This document shows positions 1 through 6,902 of a stretch of DNA of 33,131 nucleotides, piece after piece. The stretch is from Saccharomonospora saliphila YIM 90502 (GTDB lineage Bacteria > Actinomycetota > Actinomycetes > Mycobacteriales > Pseudonocardiaceae), in the NCBI RefSeq assembly GCF_000383795.1, contig NZ_KB912705.1, positions 88,185 through 121,315 on the forward strand, in the 5' to 3' direction. Numbering within the stretch: position 1 is the stretch's first letter; the number at the start of each line of letters is the position of its first letter. The notes beneath the pieces were generated by a model that had not been told where the DNA came from, did not search any database, and saw only the letters and a program-made list of their open reading frames with translations. The translations under genes and the position numbers were made by a program.

Positions 1-320
1 CTGCCAGCAGGCCTGACGCTGGACCGCCATCAGGCACCCCGCTCAACTGCGGGAGCCGCCGAGCGTGTGACGGTGAGCGGGTGGCGGTGAGCGCGTGGTG
101 GCGGCGTTCCGGGGGCGGTCGCGACAGCGGTGCGAGCCGTGTGACGGCGGGCCGCGCCGGCTGGTGGCGACGAGCCAAAGGGTGCCGGTATTATCGCAGG
201 TCAGAGGTTGTTGGAGGGGTTAGCCGACCCCCCTGTGAAAGGGCTTGTGAGGGTGTCGTAGACTAGTATCCGCTCCCAGGGGATGACCTGGAGGGCGCGG
301 TCGGTGGACCAGCCGACTGA
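1..320. other. Region without a supportable gene
   Basis: This GC-rich stretch precedes the tRNA cluster. I see no reading frame with a recognisable protein; a short open frame at its left edge could be the tail of a gene outside the window, but nothing supports that. A TAGTAT box at 264-269, about 50 bases before the tRNA-Glu gene, could be the -10 element of the tRNA promoter, but no convincing -35 box lies at the right distance. Confidence 0.4.
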
Positions 321-393
321 GCTCCCATCGTCCAGCGGCCTAGGACTCCGCCCTTTCAAGGCGGCAACGCGGGTTCGAATCCCGTTGGGAGTA
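321..393 (+). tRNA. tRNA-Glu (anticodon TTC)
   Basis: A full cloverleaf can be folded. The acceptor arm GCTCCCA (321-327) pairs with TGGGAGT (386-392), with A393 as discriminator. The anticodon stem CCGCC (348-352) pairs with GGCGG (360-364) around a loop whose centre, 355-357, is TTC. The GGTTCGAAT T-loop motif is present. No CCA is encoded. It is the first of three closely spaced tRNA genes, probably co-transcribed. Confidence 0.95.
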
Positions 394-413
394 CGCAGAA
401 CTGAAGAGATCAT

Positions 414-490
414 GGCCCTGTGGCGCAGTTGGTCAGCGCGCCGCCCTGTCACGGCGGAGGTCGCGGGTTCAAGTCCCGTCAGGGTCGCCA
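414..490 (+). tRNA. tRNA-Asp (anticodon GTC)
   Basis: The acceptor arm GGCCCTG (414-420) pairs with CAGGGTC (480-486) and G487 is the discriminator. The anticodon stem CCGCC/GGCGG (441-445/453-457) holds GTC at 448-450. Unlike its two neighbours it has a genomically encoded CCA at 488-490. It lies 20 bases after tRNA-Glu. Confidence 0.95.
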
Positions 491-517
491 AGGCGTTCGG
501 TGTCGCACCGGCGTTTC

Positions 518-591
518 GGCCAGGTAGCTCAGTTGGTACGAGCGTCCGCCTGAAAAGCGGAAGGTCGGCGGTTCGACCCCGCCCCTGGCCA
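518..591 (+). tRNA. tRNA-Phe (anticodon GAA), integration target
   Basis: The acceptor arm GGCCAGG (518-524) pairs with CCTGGCC (584-590), with discriminator A591 and no encoded CCA. The anticodon stem TCCGC/GCGGA (545-549/557-561) carries GAA at 552-554. The half of the gene from 549 onward is repeated at 4409 and, shortened, at 5291. A tyrosine integrase sits just downstream. This gene is therefore the attachment site of the island and remains intact here. Confidence 0.95.
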
Positions 592-649
592 CACCGCTAA
601 CCAGGACTTGTACGGCCCGGCTCCAATGGAGCCGGGCCGCTTTCATGCG
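549..649 (+). repeat. attL-like copy of the tRNA-Phe 3' segment (101 bp)
   Basis: These 101 bases, covering the anticodon loop to the 3' end of tRNA-Phe plus its terminator, are identical to 4409-4509 (offset 3860). Beyond the exact match, homology resumes at 670-723 versus 4510-4562, which is the 3' end of an integrase gene in both places. This is the layout of tandem elements integrated by related integrases into one tRNA gene. Confidence 0.9.
613..644 (+). terminator. Hairpin terminator of the tRNA cluster
   Basis: A perfect 12-bp stem, 613-624 with 628-639, closes a 3-base loop (AAT) and is followed by CTTT. It ends the tRNA transcript. The identical hairpin recurs at 4473-4499 because it is part of the duplicated attachment segment. 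Confidence 0.8.
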
Positions 650-662
650 CGGGGTGCTCAGT

Positions 663-1865
663 TCAGGTCTCAGTGACCTCCCAGAAGTACCCGTTGAGCC
701 GTTCGGCCACGTCCCTGCGGATGTCCTCGGTTATGTGCATGTAGCGGGCCTTCATCGAGGCCGTTGACCAGCCCATGACGTCCATGACCGTGCGATCGGG
801 CACACCGAGGATGAGCAAGACCGTCGCGGCGGTGTGGCGAGCGTCGTGCAGCCGAGCTTCCCGAACTCCGGCTTCGGTCAGCAGGCTCCTCCGTTGCTCA
901 TAGTCCGCTCTCGGGTCCAGTGGCTTGCCGTTCGGCTGGGTGAAGATCCAGTCTCCGTCATGCCACTCCGTGCCGGCGTGCTCGCGCTCCCGTTTCTGCC
1001 GCTCGCGGTGCATGAGCAGGAGACTGAATAGCTCTTCCGGGAGCGGAAACGTCCGCCGCCCTGCCTTCGACTTCACGTCGACCTCTACCAGGCCGCCACC
1101 GTGGCGGTGGGGGCAGTTGCGCGCGTGGTCGGTGCAGTGCGGTGGACACGGTTCTGGGCATGGCCTCGTGTGTCTGGCGCATGGTTGCTTGCACCGTCTC
1201 GTGCGATGGTGGGCAGCACCGCACTCATGTGGGTCGTTGCACCCGTGTTGCCACTTCTGCCGTTGCAGTGCCTTCCGTACGCGGAGTGTCTTTCGTTGCT
1301 CGTCGAGGTGCTCCCATTTGAGGCCGAGTGCTTCGCCTTGGCGCGCACCCAGCGCGAGGGCGAGAACGAAGCGCACGCCATTCCTGCGTTGGAGTGCCGC
1401 GGCCAGAAGCCGCTGGATCTCCTCGGCGTCCAGCGGCTCAACTTCCTCCTCTTCGATACGCGGGGCCTTCGCGATCGCGGCGGCATTGCGCGTGAGGTGG
1501 CCGCGACGCTCGGCTTCCCCGAACGCAGTTCGCACCGTGCGGTGTACCTGGTGCGCAGTGCCCGGCTTCAAACCCGAACCGAGCAGCTTGGCGTAGAGCT
1601 TCTCAAAATGCTCGGGCTCGATCCGTTCGAGCCGGTGCGCTCCTATACCAGGGATCAGGTGCCGGTACACCGCGGTTTGGTAGCCGCGCAGCGTCTTGTA
1701 GCGCACCGTCAAAGGAGCGATGTGCTCAATCCAGTGCCGTAACCACGCCTCAACCGTCCAACCACGGCCCTTCTTGCGCACTGTCCCGCGATCACGCTCG
1801 TCGAGAAGCTTCCGGTACTCCTCGCGTGAAACGCGGGCGCTCCGCGAGGCGATGCGGATGAGCAT
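663..1865 (-). pseudogene. Tyrosine recombinase/integrase, N-terminus lost
   Basis: The homologous part shows a SAM-like core-binding domain and a catalytic domain. The domain has the first Arg in GARQGEALGLKW, the HDARH box and the nucleophilic Tyr in MKARYMHI close to the C-terminus. A Cys/His-rich insert in the catalytic domain, ending in CPHRHGGGL, resembles inserts in other actinobacterial integrases. Family knowledge: such enzymes integrate elements at tRNA 3' ends, and this one ends 71 bases from tRNA-Phe. Upstream of about 1830 the reading frame is only the antisense of the HTH/FGE-like gene, so the usual N-terminal arm-binding domain (about 50-60 residues) is missing. A chimeric product could start at ATG 1865. 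It is probably inactive or altered; an unusual but functional chimera cannot be excluded. Confidence 0.8.
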
Positions 1866-2718
1866 CCGAGAGTTCGCCGCACACCTCGGGGTCAGCGAGC
1901 GCATGATCTCGAAGTGGGAAGCGGGCGGCGAGAGCGCCACGCCGCAGCCGGTGAACCAGGCAGCGCTTGATACCTGCCTGACCAGGGCGGACCCCGACGC
2001 GCAAGCACGGTTCTCGTTCCTGACACAAGACTCGCTCGTACCCGCCGAGGCTGCCGCCGAGCAGCCGCCGATGATCGGCGAGTCGAAGGTCCGGCACCCG
2101 AACGACGCCAGCACGATGGTCAAGGTCGAGGGCAGCGTCTTCCTGTCCGGGCCGAGCAACGAGCCGGTGTGGGTCCCGGCGTACTACATCGACGTCTACC
2201 CGGTGACGAACGCCCAATACGCCCGATTCCTCGAAGCGACCGGCCGCGAAGCGCCCCAGCGCTGGGAAGACGGCAAGTTCCCGGCAGGCCTCGACGACCA
2301 CCCGGTGGTCTTCGTGACCTGGCGCGACGCGACCGCGTACGCCGAGTGGGCCGGAAAGACCCTGCCCACGAGCCAGCAGTGGGAGAAGGCCGCGCGCGGC
2401 ACGCGCGGGACCGTCTACCCGTGGGGTGACCAGCCCACCCCGGCCAAGTGCAACGTGCGGGAAAACGGCGTCGGCGAGACAACGGCCGTCGACTGCTACC
2501 AAACCGGCATCAGCCCGTACGGCGTCTACGACCTGTGCGGCAACACCTGGGAGTGGTGCTCGACCGAGTCCAAGCCCGGTCGTCACGAACTCAAGGGCGG
2601 CTCCTGGACGACACCGCTCGAGCGCTGTACACCCTCGACGTTCAACGACGCCGCCGAAACCATGTGCGACGACGACACAGGCTTCCGCTGCGTAGCGCCG
2701 GTTGAGGCGTTCGAGTAA
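1852..2718 (+). pseudogene. HTH + FGE-sulfatase-fold (SUMF1/EgtB/PvdO) protein, 5'-truncated
   Basis: An N-terminal XRE-like helix-turn-helix (EFAAHLGVSERMISKWEAG) is followed by an FGE-sulfatase domain. The domain is recognised from YYIDVYPVTNAQYARFLE, YAEWAGKTLPTSQQWEKAAR, YPWGD, YGVYDLCGNTWEWC, LKGGSW and TGFRC. Relatives begin ahead of the recognisable RETRALREAMRMS stretch; here that stretch starts at about 1826 and everything before it is antisense to the integrase. The native start is therefore gone. ATG 1852 is the first usable in-frame ATG and would give 288 aa with the HTH intact. Near the C-terminus the cysteines are not spaced like the active-site pair of true formylglycine-generating enzymes, so sulfatase activation is unlikely. 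Its role is unknown; it may still be translated. Confidence 0.7.
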
Positions 2719-2741
2719 GTGCAGCAGTTCAGCGCAAGTCG

Positions 2742-3605
2742 TTACGCCTCGTCAGGACCTCGCAGCTCAGGCGGCTGCTCCAGGTTCTGCTGCCGCTTCT
2801 TCTGCTCCGACTTGAGGCGATGGACTTGATCTGAAAATTCCGCCAGGGCTTCCTCTTCATCTTTGATATGCTTGTACCTGCCGACTCCGATTTCGAAGGC
2901 TTCCCACTCTTCCTCGATCGAGTCTGCTGTCTGCTGCAGATAGAAGCTGCGCTCCTTGTACTTGAAATAGCCTAGAAAACCACTAGATATACCTACAACC
3001 AGTGTCACGCCAAGAATTACCCAGCGAACGTCTGGTATTGCACCAGCCACTCCGGCAGCGCCACTGGCAGACAGTGAACCTACAATTAGGACGCCTTGCA
3101 GGTAGTTGTTCACGCTGCGGTACTTCTTGCTTTCAGATCGAAGTTGCTCTATGTCCGAGTAGGCGTCTTCTTTGTAGGCCAGTCTGCGCACTTTCTGGTC
3201 GAAACCAGCGTCAGATATCGTGAGCTTACGCGATTCCCTAAGCCGGGCAAGTTTGAGCTCAAGTTCCCCTTCTTTCTCCCGGAGGCGGGTGCCTCCAGTA
3301 TTGGTCTTCAGCGGCCCACCGGGCTTGAATTTGGCATATGCTGCGTAAGCGGCAAATGCTAGGCCGATTGGAATTCCGGGAATTAGTATGGCCTGGTAGA
3401 TCTCTGGGCTAAGCCAAGGGATCCAGGCGAGAACGTAGAACACCAGGAGAAAGATGGGGCCGAGGGCAACTGAGATGTTGCCCAGTTTTCTCCTCCTTCT
3501 CGCCACTCTGGCATCGTGCTCCACTTGCCTAATCTCGTGATTCAGAACCAGAAGCTGCTCGTTTGCTGCTTGTCTACCTTTTGTGACAGGCAAGAGTTTC
3601 CCCAA
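2742..3605 (-). CDS. SLATT/DUF4231-like four-helix membrane protein
   Basis: A 287-aa protein with four predicted membrane segments in two hairpins (about 41-62, 70-90, 168-187 and 194-213). The first hairpin follows a basic stretch, RVARRRRKLG, and a charged coiled-coil-prone region (106-160) separates the pairs. The second hairpin and the following helix (KYKERSFYLQQTADSIEEEWEAFEIG) resemble the SLATT/DUF4231 fold. SLATT proteins are described as likely pore-forming effectors in nucleotide-driven conflict systems. The predicted start is TTG 3605, with an in-frame stop three codons upstream and no good ribosome site; TTG 3593 is an alternative. It lies 44 bases downstream of the SepF-like gene on the same strand. 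It is clearly more AT-rich than the flanking DNA and sits inside the island, which suggests transfer. Family assignment is by eye. Confidence 0.6.
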   Translation of the reverse strand: MGKLLPVTKGRQAANEQLLVLNHEIRQVEHDARVARRRRKLGNISVALGPIFLLVFYVLAWIPWLSPEIYQAILIPGIPIGLAFAAYAAYAKFKPGGPLKTNTGGTRLREKEGELELKLARLRESRKLTISDAGFDQKVRRLAYKEDAYSDIEQLRSESKKYRSVNNYLQGVLIVGSLSASGAAGVAGAIPDVRWVILGVTLVVGISSGFLGYFKYKERSFYLQQTADSIEEEWEAFEIGVGRYKHIKDEEEALAEFSDQVHRLKSEQKKRQQNLEQPPELRGPDEA

Positions 3606-3649
3606 TGGAATTCAAGGTCGCATTTAGTGCCGGTGAACCCTATCTTATG

Positions 3650-4135
3650 TCACTGATAATTTGAACAAGGGATTAGGATCATGCTAGAGTTCGAAATCTT
3701 ATAAGCGTATCCCCTGGATGCAAGCATGGCCCCTGTGCAGAAATCGACGATTCTGATTGCAGTAGGATTATCGGCGACGGAAAGGTCGACTACGGCAACC
3801 TGGTTAGATTGCATGCTTCTATGGATATCCTGAATTGCGTCTCTGTAGCTGACAGGGGCAAGTTTGGTCGTGCCTCGAAGGTGAACGACCGGATCGGCTT
3901 GTGATGGCACCATTAGCGACGTCAGCTCTTCCGATTCGCTGATCGAAGTTCCCAGGTGAGCTAGCGAGTCTTCACTGGGCCGCGGAGTATGAGGCGCTGA
4001 ACTCTCGGGCGTCTGAGAGCCTCGTCGCGACCTGAAGTACAGGACAAATCGTGCGATCACCCCGACGCAGAGCATGAGGGTCAGCGGCCAAATCAGTACG
4101 CTCACAAAGTCCAAGGCTATGAGTTGTGGCTCCAC
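3650..4135 (-). CDS. Membrane-anchored SepF-like protein
   Basis: A 161-aa protein. Residues 9-34 form one transmembrane helix, followed by RSRR, a low-complexity Ser/Pro/Glu linker (about 38-78) and a C-terminal domain (about 82-158). That domain reads like SepF: VSYRDAIQDIHRSM, then VAVVDLSVADNPTAIRIV, then DFCTGAMLASRGY and ISNSSMILIP. Family knowledge: SepF tethers FtsZ to the membrane through an N-terminal amphipathic helix. Here a true membrane span and linker take that place, and no division genes are nearby. The start is GTG 4135, chosen because it leaves the membrane helix at the N-terminus; the ribosome site is weak. The gene is AT-rich and probably co-transcribed with the SLATT-like gene. 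Function unknown. Confidence 0.55.
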   Translation of the reverse strand: MEPQLIALDFVSVLIWPLTLMLCVGVIARFVLYFRSRRGSQTPESSAPHTPRPSEDSLAHLGTSISESEELTSLMVPSQADPVVHLRGTTKLAPVSYRDAIQDIHRSMQSNQVAVVDLSVADNPTAIRIVDFCTGAMLASRGYAYKISNSSMILIPCSNYQ

Positions 4136-4408
4136 AGGGTCATGGTATGACGCCGCTCTGTTGTCGTCCGGCGTTTGGACAACTTCGGCAGTCGACTATC
4201 AAGTCGCGTGCTTGTGTGGCAGTCGGCGGCGCCGACGCTGAACCTAGGCGACCCGTGGGTCTGCCTCGAACCGCTTCTCCGCAGGTCCGTCGGGGTGCTC
4301 AGTTCGGGTCTCATTCATGGGTGTTCGGTGGAGGTTGTCGACGTACATATCGTGGCGCTGACGTGCAATGTTGATGATCCTGACCGCCCGCGAACCGAGA
4401 ACCAGAGA
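4136..4408. other. Intergenic island DNA with a short repeat
   Basis: I see no convincing gene between the SepF-like start and the second attachment copy. Positions 4291-4313 match 650-672 with one mismatch; in the first copy that segment lies between the tRNA terminator and the integrase stop codon. This may be another scrap of an integrase end. Confidence 0.5.
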
Positions 4409-4509
4409 CCTGAAAAGCGGAAGGTCGGCGGTTCGACCCCGCCCCTGGCCACACCGCTAACCAGGACTTGTACGGCCCGGCTCCAATGGAGCCGGGCCGC
4501 TTTCATGCG
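4409..4509 (+). repeat. Second tRNA-Phe 3' copy (internal attachment site)
   Basis: An exact 101-bp copy of 549-649, including the tRNA acceptor arm and terminator hairpin (4473-4499) but not the 5' half of the tRNA. It cannot encode a tRNA. It marks the junction between two tandem elements or element remnants. Confidence 0.9.
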
Positions 4510-4562
4510 TCAGTGACCTCCCAGAAGCACCGGTTGAGCCGTCGGCCACATCCCTCCGGATG
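4510..4562 (-). pseudogene. Remnant of a second integrase 3' end
   Basis: These bases align with 670-723, the last codons of the first integrase, with several mismatches and a one-base gap that shifts the frame. Read on the minus strand, the tail FWEVT is recognisable, then the frame runs into TGA near the hairpin. The divergence shows that it comes from a related but different integrase, not a recent copy of the first. Nothing beyond 4562 is recognisable as integrase. Confidence 0.7.
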
Positions 4563-4631
4563 GAGCTCGTACCGGCCCCTCCGCCAGGCAGTTCGCGTGG
4601 TCGACGGCGTCCCGGCCAGCCCGCGCAGCGT

Positions 4632-5237
4632 TCATGAGCTCGTGTCGGCCTTCGACGTCAGGCTTGCCACGACGACAGGGCTACCGCTGTCCCATTGGCC
4701 GATCAAACTCCTTTCGCCGCCCGGATCGGTGCCCAGCACGTGCGGGATCGTCAGCCGCATGGTGCCCACGGTGGCAGTCGCCGCAGGCATGTCAGGCTCA
4801 GCCGGCCCAGGACCGGGCGTGAGAGTCACGCGTACTCCCGTCTCCCTGCGGGCGATGAACTCATTGCCTTCCCAGATCTCCATATCGGCTTGTTCCGCCT
4901 GTCCGAGCAGGGCCCTGACGTAGCAATCAACGCCCACCGAATCACTCGTCGCCAGGTAGATCCAGCGAGTCCCGAGCGCGGAATGCTCCATCGTGCTCAG
5001 CGGCACGGCCCCCGCGTCGTCCATCGGTGCCCCCCGGTAAGTCAACGGCAGCTGAAAGGACGTTCCCCCGCGGTGTACGACGAGCGATTCGACACCCACC
5101 TCCCCCGCCGGATCGTCGAAGCGATAGCTACCCAGCATTTCGACGTGGCCTTCAGCTCCCCAAGGCTGCGAGTCGAGCCATGCGGTGACGATCTCCTGCT
5201 TGGTTGGCGAGATGGTCGCTCGGTGCACTATGGCCAT
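4632..5237 (-). CDS. Maltokinase N-terminal cap-like domain protein
   Basis: A 201-aa protein whose first half matches the actinobacterial maltokinase N-cap-like family: ATISPTKQEIVTAWLDSQPW, then FDDPAGEVGVESLVV, LPLTYRGAPM and the end of the core, LGTRWIYLA. In maltokinases this cap precedes a kinase domain that phosphorylates maltose. Here no kinase follows; the second half is a smaller beta-rich domain (TPGPGPAEPDMP linker onward) that I do not recognise. Stand-alone versions are common in actinomycetes and are often misannotated as glucan branching proteins; their role is unknown. ATG 5237 fits the family N-terminus (MAIVH). It lies between the second and third attachment copies and may be island cargo. 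Confidence 0.75.
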   Translation of the reverse strand: MAIVHRATISPTKQEIVTAWLDSQPWGAEGHVEMLGSYRFDDPAGEVGVESLVVHRGGTSFQLPLTYRGAPMDDAGAVPLSTMEHSALGTRWIYLATSDSVGVDCYVRALLGQAEQADMEIWEGNEFIARRETGVRVTLTPGPGPAEPDMPAATATVGTMRLTIPHVLGTDPGGERSLIGQWDSGSPVVVASLTSKADTSS

Positions 5238-5290
5238 GACTGAAGGCTAGTGCAGTGGGCCGGTGGATGACCGGCGTTCGGAGAACTGAC

Positions 5291-5319
5291 AAGCGGAAGG
5301 TCGGCGGTTCGACCCCGCC
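5291..5319 (+). repeat. Third, eroded tRNA-Phe attachment core (29 bp)
   Basis: The 29 bases match 555-583 of the tRNA-Phe gene exactly (anticodon-stem 3' side through the T-arm). The acceptor end that follows in the other copies is replaced by unrelated sequence. It is the likely right-hand boundary of the island, shortened by later deletion. Confidence 0.75.
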
Positions 5320-5372
5320 GAGCCCGGAGAAACCTGTTGGGCCGCCGCGCCGGTCTCGGCTAGGTTCCGCCC

Positions 5373-5738
5373 ATGGTGGGACACCGCGACGAGCAGGCCG
5401 ACGTGCTCGATGCCGAACGTGCGTTGCTGGCCCCCGAGGTCCGGGCCCGCCCGGAGCGCGTCACCGAGCTGCTGCACCCCGACTTCGTCGAGTTCGGTGC
5501 CTCGGGCAGGCGCTTCGAACGTGAGAGCCTGCTCGCGATGCTGCGAGAGGAGTCTCGCGAACCGGTGCCGCTCACCGACGCCGACATGCGGGCGACGAGA
5601 CTGGCTGACGACGTCGTGCTGGTGACCTACCTCGTCTCGGCGTCCGGCGCGCGCAGCAGGCGGAGCTCGGTGTGGCTGCGGGCGGCCGACGGTCGTTGGC
5701 GGCTGTACTTCCACCAGGGCACGCCGGTCCCGGACTGA
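5373..5738 (+). CDS. NTF2-like/DUF4440 family protein
   Basis: A 121-aa single-domain protein. The helix ALLAPEVRARPERVTELLHP, the strand DFVEFGASGR, the helix LLAMLREES and the closing SSVWLRAADGRWRLYFHQGTP follow the pattern of small nuclear transport factor 2-like proteins of the DUF4440 group, which form cone-shaped ligand-binding dimers. No catalytic residue can be assigned. ATG 5373 directly precedes the first helix and the length is typical. It is the first gene beyond the third attachment copy, so it probably belongs to the ancestral chromosome. It converges on the LysR gene. Substrate unknown. Confidence 0.75.
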   Translation: MVGHRDEQADVLDAERALLAPEVRARPERVTELLHPDFVEFGASGRRFERESLLAMLREESREPVPLTDADMRATRLADDVVLVTYLVSASGARSRRSSVWLRAADGRWRLYFHQGTPVPD

Positions 5739-5754
5739 CCGGATGCCGGCCAGG

Positions 5755-5783
5755 GCGCCGGAGCCGAGTGAGGCGTCCGGCGC
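5755..5783. terminator. Weak hairpin between convergent genes
   Basis: GCGCCGGA (5755-5762) can pair with TCCGGCGC (5776-5783) around a 13-base loop. It lies between the stops of the convergent NTF2-like and LysR genes. There is no T-tract, so its role as a terminator is tentative. Confidence 0.35.
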
Positions 5784-5788
5784 GGCTC

Positions 5789-6694
5789 TCAGCGCACCGC
5801 GGTGCGGGTCTCGTCGGGGACCGAGCGCATGACGTCCACGACGGCGCGCACGTGGCTCGGCACCGGGTCGCGCCAGGCCGCCCAGGTTCGGATGTCGAGA
5901 TCCGTTCCGCCCGCGTCGAGGTCCTTCACCGGAATCCAGCTCCAGTCGGGCAGGTGCCGCCGGGCCGACGAGTGGGTCACGAGCACGGCGTCCACCTCCG
6001 AGGCCAGCGCGATCAGCCAGCTGTGCTCGGAGAACCGCCGGAACAGCCACTCGGTCCGCGCTCCGGCGGCGGCCGACGCGCGTTGCACCCTGCTCACCTC
6101 GACGTCGACCTCGCCCGCCGCGTGGGCCATGACCGTGAGCCCGTCCAGCTCGGCGAAGCTGATCGTCGACCGCTCCGCGAGCGCGGACCCCGACGGCACG
6201 GCCACGCCCATGCGCTGAGTGAACAGGAGTTCGCAGCGCAACTCCTGGGCGTCGGTGTGCAGCAGGCCCAGATCGATCGTGCCGTTCTGCAGCAGCTGCC
6301 TCTGCTCTTCGGTGGTGGCCTCGTGCAGGGAGACCCGGACATCGGGCAGATGCCTGCCGAGCCGGTCGAGCAAGGCGAACCCCCACGGTTGCGGCAGCCC
6401 TTGCGGCACCCCGATGCGCACGAGCCGGAGCTTTCCCGCCGCCGTCCGGACGACCTCGGGGATGCGTTCGACCTGCTCGAACACGGTGTCGAGATGGTCG
6501 AGCAGGCCGAGCCCCGCGGGGGTGGGCTCCACGCCGTGCGGCGTGCGTTCGAGCAGCTCGTGCCCCAGTTCCCGCTCCAGCGCCATGATCTGCCTGCTCA
6601 GGGACGGCTGCGTCATGTGCAGCACGGCGGCGGCCCTGCTGAACGACCGCACCTCGGCCACGGTGCGGAAATAGCTGAGCTGCCGCAGTTCCAC
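5789..6694 (-). CDS. LysR-family transcriptional regulator
   Basis: A 301-aa protein with the usual LysR architecture. An N-terminal winged helix-turn-helix (SFSRAAAVLHMTQPSLSRQIMALERELG, about 15-42) is followed by a periplasmic-binding-protein-like effector domain (from about 90, starting LRLVRIGVPQGL). The start is GTG 6694, giving MELRQLSYF, the standard family N-terminus. It is divergent from the FAD-oxidoreductase/ABC-transporter genes and probably regulates them. A 15-bp palindrome with T-N11-A spacing lies between the two starts (6763-6777). The inducer is unknown and presumably related to the transported substrate. Confidence 0.9.
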   Translation of the reverse strand: MELRQLSYFRTVAEVRSFSRAAAVLHMTQPSLSRQIMALERELGHELLERTPHGVEPTPAGLGLLDHLDTVFEQVERIPEVVRTAAGKLRLVRIGVPQGLPQPWGFALLDRLGRHLPDVRVSLHEATTEEQRQLLQNGTIDLGLLHTDAQELRCELLFTQRMGVAVPSGSALAERSTISFAELDGLTVMAHAAGEVDVEVSRVQRASAAAGARTEWLFRRFSEHSWLIALASEVDAVLVTHSSARRHLPDWSWIPVKDLDAGGTDLDIRTWAAWRDPVPSHVRAVVDVMRSVPDETRTAVR

Positions 6695-6762
6695 CTCGTC
6701 AGGCTAGCCCGGTGGGCACGGCGGTGTGCCCTGCGTGGCGGTTCCCGGAAGGACGCCGAGGT

Positions 6763-6777
6763 ATGCGCACGGCGCAT
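6763..6777. promoter_or_regulatory. Candidate LysR operator (T-N11-A palindrome)
   Basis: ATGCGC-ACG-GCGCAT is a perfect inverted repeat with the T-N11-A spacing typical of LysR-type binding sites. It lies in the 208-base gap between the LysR gene and the divergent FAD-oxidoreductase gene. Binding is inferred from position and form only. Confidence 0.5.
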
Positions 6778-6902
6778 GGCCTCCGCACGCTTTCGGTATT
6801 GGACGTATGGCCCCGGAGAGGTCAGGCTCACAGCAATCGGGATGTGAACTCCCGGTTTCGAGTGACGAACCAGTTTCGGGGTGTAGTGAGGTGGAACGGC
6901 GA

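Noticed and set aside
283..600. Open frames across the tRNA cluster on both strands
   Set aside because: They run through three well-folded tRNA genes and have no protein family resemblance.
1866..2159. N-terminal extension of the integrase frame
   Set aside because: It is the exact antisense of the HTH/FGE-like gene, whose sense strand encodes recognisable domains; the extension has none.
1852..2718. Variable protein of a diversity-generating retroelement, suggested by the FGE/C-type-lectin-like fold
   Set aside because: No reverse transcriptase, template repeat or variable repeat is present. The N-terminal HTH fits a different, common actinobacterial family.
4117..4374. Small open frames upstream of the SepF-like gene
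   Set aside because: Overlapping short frames on both strands without homology or a ribosome site. The only clear signal here is the 23-base repeat.
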